Part shown: one piece after another, positions 14,038 to 21,784 of the stretch
Numbering within the stretch: position 1 is the stretch's first letter
Layout of the letters: each line of letters begins with the position of its first letter
From: Crocosphaera chwakensis CCY0110
GTDB taxonomy: Bacteria; Cyanobacteriota; Cyanobacteriia; Cyanobacteriales; Microcystaceae
Reading direction: 5' to 3'
NCBI RefSeq assembly: GCF_000169335.1
Contig: NZ_AAXW01000064.1
Span: forward strand, 1-24,854
Length of the DNA stretch: 24,854 bases
The notes under the pieces: generated by a model
The model's input: the letters and a program-made list of their open reading frames with translations, nothing else
What the model was told of the DNA's origin: nothing
Databases searched by the model: none
Made by a program: the position numbers and the translations under genes

Positions 14038-15711
14038 GGGGGAACATTCTTCTAAAATGGTGAACTGTACATGATTAATTGCTAAATTCCCAATAGAAAC
14101 CTGTTGTTTATTTAAAACAGTTCCGTCAATCATTAATCTTTCAAAAGGAACCCCTTTACTCATTTCTGCATGATACCAAGCTAACCCCATAAAAAACCGC
14201 GTGGGATAAGGCCCGCCTTCAAAAATATCATCGGGGTTAGATTCCATTGGCAACCAACCAATACCAGGAATATAAAACTCTAGCCAAACATGATTATAAT
14301 CAGGTTTTAGAGGAATTTGACGAACTAAAGCCGAAGCCGGACATTTGTAACGGCCGACGGTACGACAAGCAATGCCATTTAAACGAAATAAAGCTAGTAA
14401 CACCCCGACGTATTCCCCACATGAACCTACACCCCGTCTGAGGGCAATATCGGGGGTATCAATATGGGGTTTAATGCCATAGGAAAGGCGATCATAGACG
14501 TAATTACGAATACTATAAATTTTTCTGAGAAGGTTGGTTTCTCGTCCCACTGCTTCGACTGCAGCCCGTTGTATGATATCCGTATCCATTGCTAAATTAT
14601 CATTATCCACTAAATAGCGATCGCCGTAGTCTGGAGGCATTTCTGGAAGGGTTTCGCAGTTACGGGGACTTAAGTTATATTTAATGCCACATACTTCAAT
14701 TAAGGCTTTCCAGCCAAAAATACAACGAGTATTCTCCGTTAAGGTATCAAATTTAAACACGGCCACTCGTTGACCATTTTCTTCTATTTCCGTGAAAGGT
14801 AGACCAACTGCTTCAACTTTGTGAACTTTTTGACGATGAGTTTGAGCCGGTAGAGCAATACGCCATTCTAAATTTTTCAGTTCAATAGGATCAAGGGGGG
14901 CCAACTCTTCAACGTAGGACATTTCTATGAGATAACCATTAGATAGAGCATAATGATCATCGGCATAGTAGCGAAAATATAAAGGATGGATAAAGGTTTC
15001 TATGCGATAGAGGAGTTCATGGTTAGGATCGGCGTTAGGATTATCACGAATGTAGGGTTCATTGTTCACATAAGAGACATATAAAATGTCTTGATCGGTA
15101 TTTGGATCATGATAAAAACTGATGCCGGTGGGACATTCAAAGGGGGTTAATAAACTAAATTTTTGTTTTCCTGTTGCTCTATCTAAACAATAAACACTTT
15201 GTTCTAAGGTATCACTTATCCACAATTCTTCTTCTTTGATAGTGATATTTTCGATACCAATTCCTGGGGAATATAAACGGGTAATTTCTTGGGAATTTTC
15301 TCGGTTAAAAACGGCGATGGTTCCTGTTTTTTGGGAGGAAATATAAACCGTTGATTTATAGATAGCGACACCGTTAACAGGATCAGAAAGTCGAACAAAT
15401 AGTTCACAGTTTAAGTGAGGATCGTCTAAGTTACAATAATAAACACTATAACGAGAAGTAAACCAGAGTGTATTATCTGCGATCGCTAATCCTGTCGCCC
15501 CGATAAACTCTTCCCAGTGATTACTATTAATAACTTTTGTATTGTGGCTAATGGGATCAACTTCTAATAGATAACCATTGCGATTATCTAAGGCATATAA
15601 TTTATTGTTATAGAAAGCAATTCCATGAATTTCTGAGGCTGCAATGGGGCGAATAGTTGCACCATTAAACTGTTGTTGTGGGGAGACAGATAAAAGGGTA
15701 TCAGAAATCAT
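14032..15711 (-). CDS. Propeller-like/transglutaminase-domain fusion protein
   Basis: The 559-residue protein has two halves. Residues about 15-260 contain repeated strands of the form G(I/V)A(F/I)Y...LY(A/I)..., IGATGLAIADNTLWFTS, VNGVAIYKSTVYISS and ENITIKEEELWISD, as in an SMP-30/NHL-type beta-propeller. Residues about 385-510 are a transglutaminase-like cysteine protease fold: IRNYVYDRLSYG, then GVGSCGEYVGVLLALFR with C431, then YNHVWLEFYIPGIGWLPMES with H474. Where most members have Asp (..P.D) this one has Glu (about E490). No signal peptide or membrane helix is evident, so a cytoplasmic location is likely. It could be a peptidase or amidase, or a catalytically altered relative; the substrate is unknown. 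The gene is convergent with dnaJ, sharing 6 bp (14032-14037). Confidence 0.8.
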   Translation of the reverse strand: MISDTLLSVSPQQQFNGATIRPIAASEIHGIAFYNNKLYALDNRNGYLLEVDPISHNTKVINSNHWEEFIGATGLAIADNTLWFTSRYSVYYCNLDDPHLNCELFVRLSDPVNGVAIYKSTVYISSQKTGTIAVFNRENSQEITRLYSPGIGIENITIKEEELWISDTLEQSVYCLDRATGKQKFSLLTPFECPTGISFYHDPNTDQDILYVSYVNNEPYIRDNPNADPNHELLYRIETFIHPLYFRYYADDHYALSNGYLIEMSYVEELAPLDPIELKNLEWRIALPAQTHRQKVHKVEAVGLPFTEIEENGQRVAVFKFDTLTENTRCIFGWKALIEVCGIKYNLSPRNCETLPEMPPDYGDRYLVDNDNLAMDTDIIQRAAVEAVGRETNLLRKIYSIRNYVYDRLSYGIKPHIDTPDIALRRGVGSCGEYVGVLLALFRLNGIACRTVGRYKCPASALVRQIPLKPDYNHVWLEFYIPGIGWLPMESNPDDIFEGGPYPTRFFMGLAWYHAEMSKGVPFERLMIDGTVLNKQQVSIGNLAINHVQFTILEECSPS

Positions 15712-16060
15712 ATTTTATGCTTAACTTATGTCTATCAGTGAACAGTTACCAGTTACCAGTGAACAGTTATCAAAATTTGCTCATGAATCATTTATTATTA
15801 CTGGCTTTCTCTAGTCTATCAAGTTTAGCAGAATAAAGCCTTAAAAAATGCTTATTTTGAACCAATTATTAGCTTAAAATCTTTTATTTTTATTAATTTT
15901 TTTCTGATGGGAGCAAGTTTATGCTAGAAACTAACTTTGATCAAGGATAGGTTAAGAGCAAGTATAATATAATTTCTTGTAATCAGTTTAATAATAGCTG
16001 TCTAATCAACTCTAAAACTGTACATAATTAAAATAAAACTTTAGTCAAATACTGATCATT
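15712..16060. other. Intergenic region with short direct repeats and an Uma2-like leader relic
   Basis: About 350 bases with no intact gene. 15736-15772 holds overlapping direct repeats built from CAGTGAACAGTTA and CAGTTAC units, a common cyanobacterial intergenic repeat style. At 15921-15950 is a short frame MLETNFDQG* whose first 14 bases (ATGCTAGAAACTAA) match the start of the Uma2 gene at 16061 apart from one base, possibly the stub of a lost paralogue. The rest is AT-rich. Confidence 0.45.
15736..15772. repeat. Short tandem/direct repeats (CAGTGAACAGTTA, CAGTTAC)
   Basis: CAGTGAACAGTTA occurs twice (from 15736 and from 15757), separated by a CAGTTAC copy. The pattern resembles the short tandemly repeated heptamers found between cyanobacterial genes. 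No function is evident. Confidence 0.6.
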
Positions 16061-16636
16061 ATGTTAGAAACTAAACCAAAATTTCAAACCTTTGAGGACT
16101 ATTTAGCTTACGAAGATGATACAGACAAATTGTATGAATTATTTAATGGGAAATTAATTGAGATGGCTCCAGAATCAGGAATTAATGTGCAAATTGGGAT
16201 CTTTTTGATCTTGCAGTTTTCTAAATTTCTTGATTATCGTCAGATCCGAGGTCAAGGATTAGAATTAGAAGTAAGAGGGGAACCGAGAAACCGTTATCCT
16301 GACCTTACCATAATTAGAGAAGAACATATTAATTTATTAGCAAAACGTAATACCATTCGTTTGTTTATGCCTCCTCCTTTATTAGTAGTAGAAATTGTTA
16401 GTCCTGGGGAATTACAACGACATCGAGATTATATTGCTAAACGGATGCAATATCAAGATTGCGCTATTCCTGAATATTGGATTATTGATCCTGAAAATAA
16501 AACCTTATTAGTCTTGAACTTAAAAGATAAAATATACATTGAAGTAGGAGAGTTTTCAAGAGACGATAAAATCATATCCTCTCAATTTCCTCAATTAGAT
16601 TTGTCATTAACACAGCTTTTTGAGATAAAAAGTTAA
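16061..16636 (+). CDS. Uma2-family (DUF820) putative endonuclease
   Basis: The 191-residue protein belongs to the Uma2 family with a PD-(D/E)XK nuclease fold, hugely expanded in cyanobacteria and without an established role. Visible signatures are YELFNGKLIEMAPES near residue 25-40, RYPDLTII with the first acidic ligand, LLVVEIVSPGELQRHRDYIAKRMQYQ with the Glu and Lys of the catalytic motif, and PEYWIIDP. All key residues are present, so it may be active. The start is ATG 16061; no strong Shine-Dalgarno. It precedes a toxin-antitoxin pair on the same strand by 52 bp. Confidence 0.9.
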   Translation: MLETKPKFQTFEDYLAYEDDTDKLYELFNGKLIEMAPESGINVQIGIFLILQFSKFLDYRQIRGQGLELEVRGEPRNRYPDLTIIREEHINLLAKRNTIRLFMPPPLLVVEIVSPGELQRHRDYIAKRMQYQDCAIPEYWIIDPENKTLLVLNLKDKIYIEVGEFSRDDKIISSQFPQLDLSLTQLFEIKS

Positions 16637-16688
16637 AAAAATATATCATCTGCTATCTTTATAAGTCTAATTTACAACAGTTCAAATT

Positions 16689-16982
16689 ATGAAGCTTAAA
16701 CAATTTTTATCAGAAAAACGAGAGGAAATTCTTAAGATTGCGGCCAAACACGGAGCATACAATGTGCGTATTTTTGGGTCTGTTGCGAGGGAAGATGATG
16801 ATGAAAATAGTGATATCGATTTTTTGATTGATTATGATTTATCTAAAACCACTGCTTGGTTTCCGATGGGGTTAATTTTAGAGTTAGAAGGTTTATTAAA
16901 CCATAAAGTTGATATAGCAACGGATGATTCGTTACATGAGTTTATCCGTGATAAGGTACTTGAAGAGGCAATTAAATTATGA
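16689..16982 (+). CDS. mntA: MntA-type antitoxin nucleotidyltransferase
   Basis: The 97-residue minimal nucleotidyltransferase has the core GSVARED...NSDIDFLID: G30-S31 followed by the metal-binding D42 and D44, and a third acid in HKVDIAT (D75). In the HepT/MntA (MNT-HEPN) modules the protein neutralises the partner toxin by transferring AMP groups to a Tyr in the toxin's RX4HXY motif. The gene is followed by the toxin with a 4-bp ATGA overlap (16979-16982), indicating translational coupling. All catalytic residues are intact. Confidence 0.9.
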   Translation: MKLKQFLSEKREEILKIAAKHGAYNVRIFGSVAREDDDENSDIDFLIDYDLSKTTAWFPMGLILELEGLLNHKVDIATDDSLHEFIRDKVLEEAIKL

Positions 16983-17320
16983 AAGATTCTCGTATTTATT
17001 TAATTCATATTCGAGATTGTTTGGCGAGAATTAAAGATTATACTGTTGAAGGAAAGCAAGTATTTTTTGAGGATTTGAAAACCCAAGATGCTGTTATTAG
17101 AAATCTTGAAATAATGAGCGAATCTGTGAATAAATTACCGTCTCAATGGACAGAAGCTTATCCAGGTATGAAATGGGAGGAAATTAGAGGTCTACGTAAT
17201 CGTTTAGCTCATGAATATCTCAATGTTAATCTTAATATAATTTGGGATATTCTCGAGAATGATTTACCAAATTTTGAGGCAACGATAGAAGCGATCACAC
17301 AACAATTTTGGAATAGTTAA
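16979..17320 (+). CDS. hepT: HepT-like HEPN toxin (DUF86)
   Basis: The 113-residue all-helical HEPN-domain protein has the RX4HXY ribonuclease motif in RGLRNRLAHEYLNVN (R73, H78, Y80). Members of this family are RNases or tRNA-targeting toxins; Y80 is the expected target of AMPylation by MntA. It begins inside the last codons of mntA (ATGA overlap), so the two are one operon. Length and motif are normal, so the pair appears intact. Stability of mobile DNA or phage defence are possible roles, inferred from the family only. Confidence 0.9.
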   Translation: MKDSRIYLIHIRDCLARIKDYTVEGKQVFFEDLKTQDAVIRNLEIMSESVNKLPSQWTEAYPGMKWEEIRGLRNRLAHEYLNVNLNIIWDILENDLPNFEATIEAITQQFWNS

Positions 17321-17335
17321 TTATTGTGTCACTGT

Positions 17336-17428
17336 TTAATCATAATTCAAATCAGCAAAGGGTAATAATAACGTATTTTCAATTTCTTCTCTTACTTCTC
17401 GACTAATATAACACTCACTATTTAAACA
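17336..17428 (-). pseudogene. Short gene relic between hepT and the membrane-protein gene
   Basis: A stop-to-stop minus-strand frame without a start reads SECYISREVREEIENTLLLP, then FADLNYD and a stop at 17336-17338. Its composition looks protein-like rather than random (amphipathic VREEIENTLLLPF), but the family is not recognised. It could be the C-terminal stub of a decayed gene or chance. Confidence 0.2.
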
Positions 17429-17519
17429 TTAGCATCCATAATAAGTTAAGCTTCTATCTCATTGAAAAAGTTTCAGTTTAGTAATTCTAACAATTATTAA
17501 ACTGAAACTGGCAAATAAT

Positions 17520-18278
17520 TTAATAGCTATTTCCATTTTTTCGGGAACATTTGCCAGTAGCAGGATGAACCCCATACATACATTTACGACCTGTAATTGA
17601 TACATTACCCCTCCCACCACGGTAAACAGTTTCAGATTGCTGAGTAGAGTTAGAGTATTGTTGTCTGCGGGAAGTTGCTTGTTTTTGACGCATTTTCTCA
17701 GTTTTTTGTTTAGCAATAATTGTATAACAATCCACTAAATAAGATACTCTCGCTTTGCCAATTCTATTATAAATACTATCAACTGAGCAAGCTTTAAAAC
17801 TATCCTCAATCTGTACAGTATTAAATCCTTGTGCTATCATCCAATTTTCTATTTCTGTTTGCTTTTCCACTGAACTTAATTCAACAGGTGGTGGCAATGG
17901 TTCACTTATTATTTCTTCTAAGGAGGAAGAAGAAGAAACTGTAGATGTATCAGACGTTTCTGAAGAATTTTCTACTGAATTCGTATTAGAATTAGTTTCC
18001 AATGAATTCGGTGCTACTAAAGCCAGAACAAACGCACAGCCCACAAATGTTAACACAACATTATTGAAAACTTGAAAAGTTCTGAGTCCTATTTTATGCC
18101 ATTTTTCTGTACTTTTTTTAGCTTGTTTAGAAAGAGCATAATTAACTCCTGCATTAGCCGCCAAGTTTATTGTCATCGCTAATGGGTTAAATATAATTAA
18201 TGATATTAAAAAAGTATAGATTAGACTGTAAGTCATGCCAGACTTCAATATCATTTTCAGTAAAGTTTGATCTTGCAC
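17520..18278 (-). CDS. Unrecognised two-helix membrane protein with Ser-rich linker and Cys-pair tail
   Basis: I do not recognise this 252-residue protein. Order of parts: a short N-terminus; hydrophobic helix about 15-40; a basic loop (SKQAKKSTEKWHKIG); hydrophobic helix about 68-90; a Ser/Thr/Asn/Glu-rich low-complexity linker (92-120) ending in Pro-rich EPLPPP; a folded-looking segment 135-190 with two Cys (C164, C184); a Gln/Lys/Arg-rich stretch; and a C-terminal RKCMYGVHPATGKCSRKNG with two further Cys (C233, C244). The start is probably GTG (18276-18278), preceded on the minus strand by AGGGG at a normal distance; M9 is an alternative. It stands alone and is divergent from putA. Frame integrity and codon usage suggest a real gene. 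Confidence 0.7.
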   Translation of the reverse strand: MQDQTLLKMILKSGMTYSLIYTFLISLIIFNPLAMTINLAANAGVNYALSKQAKKSTEKWHKIGLRTFQVFNNVVLTFVGCAFVLALVAPNSLETNSNTNSVENSSETSDTSTVSSSSSLEEIISEPLPPPVELSSVEKQTEIENWMIAQGFNTVQIEDSFKACSVDSIYNRIGKARVSYLVDCYTIIAKQKTEKMRQKQATSRRQQYSNSTQQSETVYRGGRGNVSITGRKCMYGVHPATGKCSRKNGNSY

Positions 18279-18521
18279 TTTAAGTTACCCCTATTCATTA
18301 TCAAGTAATGATAGAGTTTCCTTATTGTGTTAAAAAATTCTCATTAAACAGCTCAAATATTCACAATTTTTGAGTCCATATTATTTAAGGTGGGTTAAGT
18401 ATAAATTAGCTTACCTATTAGTCGGTGTCACCTCTAAGGTAAAATCAAAGAAGAAAGTAAAATTAAATACTTTTACTCAACATTAGCCTTAAAAATTACT
18501 ACGCGCCTCACACACTATGAT

Positions 18522-18528
18522 AGGAGAG
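18522..18528 (+). promoter_or_regulatory. Ribosome binding site for the putA TTG start
   Basis: AGGAGAG ends 9 bases before TTG 18538, and no ATG or GTG occurs in the right place nearby, so this site supports the TTG as the initiation codon. Confidence 0.65.
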
Positions 18529-18537
18529 TATTAAATT

Positions 18538-21510
18538 TTGGTAGTACAACTAGATTCTAAAACCTACGAACAACGAACCCAGGAAATAGCAAAAGAATTA
18601 ATCGCCCAAACCCGTGAAAAACGCTCATTATGGTCAAAAATCGGCGATCAGATGCGTTGGGATGATAAACTACTAGATTTTGCGATGAGTAACCCTGGTT
18701 TACGGGTGCAACTGTTCCATTTTATCGATACCTTACCCGCGCTACAAAGTAATGCAGAAATAGCACACCATCTGCAACAATACTTAGGGGATGAGTCGGT
18801 AGAGTTACCAGGCGCGTTGAAAGGTATTCTTAACTTTACTGATTATAATTCCCTTCCGGCGAAAATAGCAGCCGAAACCATTAGTAAAGCGGTGCAAACT
18901 TTAGCATTCAAGTATATTTCTGGCGAAACGATTCCTCAAGTTATTAAAACCGTCGAAAGACTCCGAAAAGAGAAAATGGGGTTTACGATCGACTTGTTAG
19001 GGGAAGCAGTTATCACCGAAAGTGAGGCCAAAGCTTATCTCGATAGTTATCTCGACTTGATGGAAAAATTAGCTGATCAGTCGAAAAAATGGTCAAATGT
19101 AGCACAAATAGACCAAGCAGGAAGTGAAAAGTTAGCTAAGGTTCAAGTATCGGTTAAATTGACCGCTTTTTATTCCCAGTTTGACCCTATTGATCCCCAA
19201 GGAAGTAAAGAAAAAGTCTGCGATCGCATTCGTATTCTTCTCCGTCGCGCAAAAGAGTTAGGGGTGGCTATCCATTTCGATATGGAACAATATGTTTACA
19301 AAGACCTAACTCTGTCTATCTTGAAAGAATTATTGTTAGAAGATGAGTTCCGCAACCGTAGCGATATTGGTGTCACGTTACAAGCATATTTAAGAGACTC
19401 TAAACAAGACTTACAGGATCTCATTGCTTGGGCAAAACAGCGAGGAACTCCCATTACAATAAGATTAGTAAAAGGGGCCTACTGGGATCAAGAAACGATT
19501 AAATCTGAACAAAATCATTGGCCGCAACCAGTATATAACCAAAAAGCCGCCACAGATGTTAATTATGAAGAGATGACCCAATTATTATTGGAAAATCATC
19601 AATATTTATACGCTGCTATTGGGTCCCATAACGTGCGATCGCAAGCAAGGGCGATCGCCATTGCAGAAACCTTAAACGTTCCCTCTCGCGCTTTCGAGAT
19701 GCAGGTATTATATGGAATGGGGGATCAGTTAGCCAAAGCGTTGGTTAAAACAGGACATCGTGTGCGAGTATATGCGCCCTACGGAAACTTACTACCAGGA
19801 ATGGCCTATTTAATTCGTCGTTTATTAGAAAATACCGCTAATAGTTCTTTCTTACGGCAAAATTTAGAAGAAAGACCCATTGAAGATTTAATTAGTCCCC
19901 CTGTAGTTTCTGAAGAGAAGAAGACAAGACACACAGACGAAGACTTTGTTAATACTGCGGACACCGATTATTCTAGGCAAGTATTACGGAAAAAAGCACA
20001 GCAAGCTTTAGCTAAAGTTAAAGATAGTCTCGGTAAAACCTATTTACCTTTAATTAACGGGGAATACGTTCAAACTGATGTCATTATCGACTCTTTGAAT
20101 CCCTCTAAATCTTCGCAAGTTGTGGGACAAATTGGCCTAATTTCTGTTGAACAAGCAGAACAGGCATTAAACGCAGCAAAAGAAGCATTTACAGGGTGGA
20201 AGAGAACACCAGCTACAGAAAGAGCGAGAATACTACGTAAAGCTGGCGATTTGATGGAAGAACGCCGTCATGAGTTATGCGCTTGGATCTGTCTAGAAGT
20301 GGGTAAAATATTGCAACAAGCAGACGCAGAAGTATCCGAAGCGATCGACTTTTGCCGGTATTATGCTGATGAAATGGAACGGTTAGATAAGGGTTATAAC
20401 TACGATGTAGCCGGGGAAACCAACCGTTATCATTATCAACCCAGAGGTATCGCTTTAGTTATTTCTCCGTGGAATTTTCCCTTTGCGATCGCTACTGGAA
20501 TGACAGTAGCAGCATTAGTGACAGGAAATTGCACCTTATTGAAGCCAGCCGAAACCTCAACCGTTATCGCTGCTAAAATTGCCGAAATATTAGTAGATGC
20601 TGGTATTCCTAAAGGCGTGTTTCAACTGGTTCCTGGTAAGGGGTCAAAAGTTGGGGCCTATATGGTCAACCATCCTGACGTACATTTGATCGCCTTTACG
20701 GGATCGAGGGAAGTGGGATGTCGCATCTATGCAGATGCAGCTATCTTACAACCCGGACAAAAACATCTGAAACGGGTAATCGCAGAGATGGGGGGTAAAA
20801 ACGCTATTATTGTCGATGAAAGTGCAGACCTGGATCAAGCGGTTGCAGGGGCTGTGTTTTCTGCCTTTGGATATAGCGGTCAAAAATGTTCAGCAGCCTC
20901 CCGTATCATCGTTTTAGACCCCGTTTACGACGCTTTCTTAGAACGGTTTGTGGATGCTACCAAGTCCTTGAATGTGGGGCCAACGGATGAACCCTCTACC
21001 CAAGTCGGTCCGGTAATCGATGCAACGGCACAAAAACGCATTCTAGAGTACATCGAAACCGCAAAACAAGAGTCAACCCTCGCCCTACAAATGGAAGCGG
21101 TTGACAACGGTTTTTATGTAGGTCCCACCATCTTTGGGGATGTGTTACCTAACCACACTATTGCCCAAGAAGAGATATTCGGTCCAGTGGTTGCTGTGAT
21201 GCGAGTGAAGAACTTTGATGAAGCGTTAGAAGTGGCTAATGGAACCGACTACGCCTTAACTGGTGGGTTATACTCTCGGAGTCCCGAACATATCGAACAA
21301 GCCCAGAAAGAGTTTGAAGTGGGTAACTTGTACATTAATCGTACTATTACCGGAGCGATCGTTGCCCGTCAACCCTTTGGTGGGTTCAAGTTGTCTGGTG
21401 TGGGTTCCAAAGCAGGAGGACCGGACTATTTATTACAGTTCCTCGAACCCCGTCATATTAGTGAGAATATTCAGCGTCAAGGGTTTGCACCCATAGAAGG
21501 CGCCGAGTAA
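18538..21510 (+). CDS. putA: Bifunctional proline dehydrogenase / glutamate semialdehyde dehydrogenase PutA
   Basis: PutA oxidises proline to glutamate in two steps, with FAD in the first domain and NAD+ in the second. At 990 residues it lacks the N-terminal ribbon-helix-helix DNA-binding domain of enterobacterial PutA, so it should be enzymatic only. The proline dehydrogenase barrel (about 100-450) shows SVKLTAFYSQFDP, HFDMEQYVYKDLT, TIRLVKGAYWDQE, GSHNVRSQARA, YGMGDQLAKAL and APYGNLLPGMAYLIRRLLEN. The aldehyde dehydrogenase domain (about 510-980) has SPWNFPFAIATG, LLKPAE, AFTGSREVG, catalytic Glu in AEMGGKNA (E750), catalytic Cys in YSGQKCSAASR (C784), QEEIFGPVVAV and RQPFGGFKLSGVGSKAGG. 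The start is TTG with AGGAGAG nine bases upstream. A strong hairpin follows the stop at 21514-21538. Confidence 0.95.
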   Translation: MVVQLDSKTYEQRTQEIAKELIAQTREKRSLWSKIGDQMRWDDKLLDFAMSNPGLRVQLFHFIDTLPALQSNAEIAHHLQQYLGDESVELPGALKGILNFTDYNSLPAKIAAETISKAVQTLAFKYISGETIPQVIKTVERLRKEKMGFTIDLLGEAVITESEAKAYLDSYLDLMEKLADQSKKWSNVAQIDQAGSEKLAKVQVSVKLTAFYSQFDPIDPQGSKEKVCDRIRILLRRAKELGVAIHFDMEQYVYKDLTLSILKELLLEDEFRNRSDIGVTLQAYLRDSKQDLQDLIAWAKQRGTPITIRLVKGAYWDQETIKSEQNHWPQPVYNQKAATDVNYEEMTQLLLENHQYLYAAIGSHNVRSQARAIAIAETLNVPSRAFEMQVLYGMGDQLAKALVKTGHRVRVYAPYGNLLPGMAYLIRRLLENTANSSFLRQNLEERPIEDLISPPVVSEEKKTRHTDEDFVNTADTDYSRQVLRKKAQQALAKVKDSLGKTYLPLINGEYVQTDVIIDSLNPSKSSQVVGQIGLISVEQAEQALNAAKEAFTGWKRTPATERARILRKAGDLMEERRHELCAWICLEVGKILQQADAEVSEAIDFCRYYADEMERLDKGYNYDVAGETNRYHYQPRGIALVISPWNFPFAIATGMTVAALVTGNCTLLKPAETSTVIAAKIAEILVDAGIPKGVFQLVPGKGSKVGAYMVNHPDVHLIAFTGSREVGCRIYADAAILQPGQKHLKRVIAEMGGKNAIIVDESADLDQAVAGAVFSAFGYSGQKCSAASRIIVLDPVYDAFLERFVDATKSLNVGPTDEPSTQVGPVIDATAQKRILEYIETAKQESTLALQMEAVDNGFYVGPTIFGDVLPNHTIAQEEIFGPVVAVMRVKNFDEALEVANGTDYALTGGLYSRSPEHIEQAQKEFEVGNLYINRTITGAIVARQPFGGFKLSGVGSKAGGPDYLLQFLEPRHISENIQRQGFAPIEGAE

Positions 21511-21513
21511 CTT

Positions 21514-21538
21514 GTAGGGTGGGCATTGCCCACCTTAC
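21514..21538. repeat. GTAGGGTGGGCA/TGCCCACC palindrome after putA (possible terminator)
   Basis: GTAGGGTGGGCA and TGCCCACCTTAC flank a single T, giving a 12-bp stem with one G-T wobble. It starts 4 bases after the putA stop. It is a palindrome type dispersed in cyanobacterial genomes and could stop transcription, but no long T-run follows on the plus strand. Confidence 0.6.
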
Positions 21539-21551
21539 TTAATTTTAAAAA

Positions 21552-21769
21552 CATGAATATGATTACTTATATCGCTTATACACTATTCACAAAGATAATG
21601 ATGGTGATTATGGTGTACAATTTTACTGGCGAGGCGAACATCATCCGTATTCCTATGATGATATTAGAAACAACCAGTTAAGTTTTGGAACTGGGCATTA
21701 GGAATAGGAAAGTGGGAAGAAATGGAAGAAGAAAAAGTTTTTGAACGGGATTTAGTGGTATATTTCTAA
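21552..21769 (+). pseudogene. Frameshifted small gene of unknown function
   Basis: One frame from 21552 reads YDYLYRLYTIHKDNDGDYG, then VQFYWRGEHHPYSYDDIRNN and QLSFGTGH before a stop (21699-21701). Shifting by one base at the TTTT run (about 21682-21685) continues as FWNWALGIGKWEEMEEEKV and FERDLVVYF to TAA 21767-21769. The joined product, about 72 residues, is continuous and acidic/aromatic-rich, so a one-base loss in the T-run most likely broke it. The 5' end has no start codon in frame (TAA just before). I do not recognise the family. The sulfotransferase gene starts 15 bp later. Confidence 0.5.
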
Positions 21770-21784
21770 AGTAATTAAGCTAAA

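Noticed and set aside
14066..14071. Another TGTACA, considered as the partner transposon end
   Set aside because: It lies inside the transglutaminase-like coding region and has no ATGTCGC repeats beside it.
16019..16024. TGTACA followed by TAATTA upstream of the Uma2 gene
   Set aside because: The first bases resemble the end at 6120, but no TGTCGC core or second repeat follows.
17459..17716. 85-codon minus-strand frame overlapping the C-terminus of the membrane-protein gene
   Set aside because: It overlaps a longer frame with coherent domain structure; its hydrophobic appearance comes from out-of-frame reading.
18279..18537. Divergent gap before putA examined for an NtcA site (GTA-N8-TAC) or riboswitch
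   Set aside because: No properly spaced GTA/TAC pair and no recognisable riboswitch core.
21551..21682. ATG-started 42-codon frame beginning MNMITYIAYTLFTK
   Set aside because: The overlapping frame (HKDNDGDYGVQFYW...) continues coherently across a one-base shift to a better end, so the ATG frame is more likely chance.
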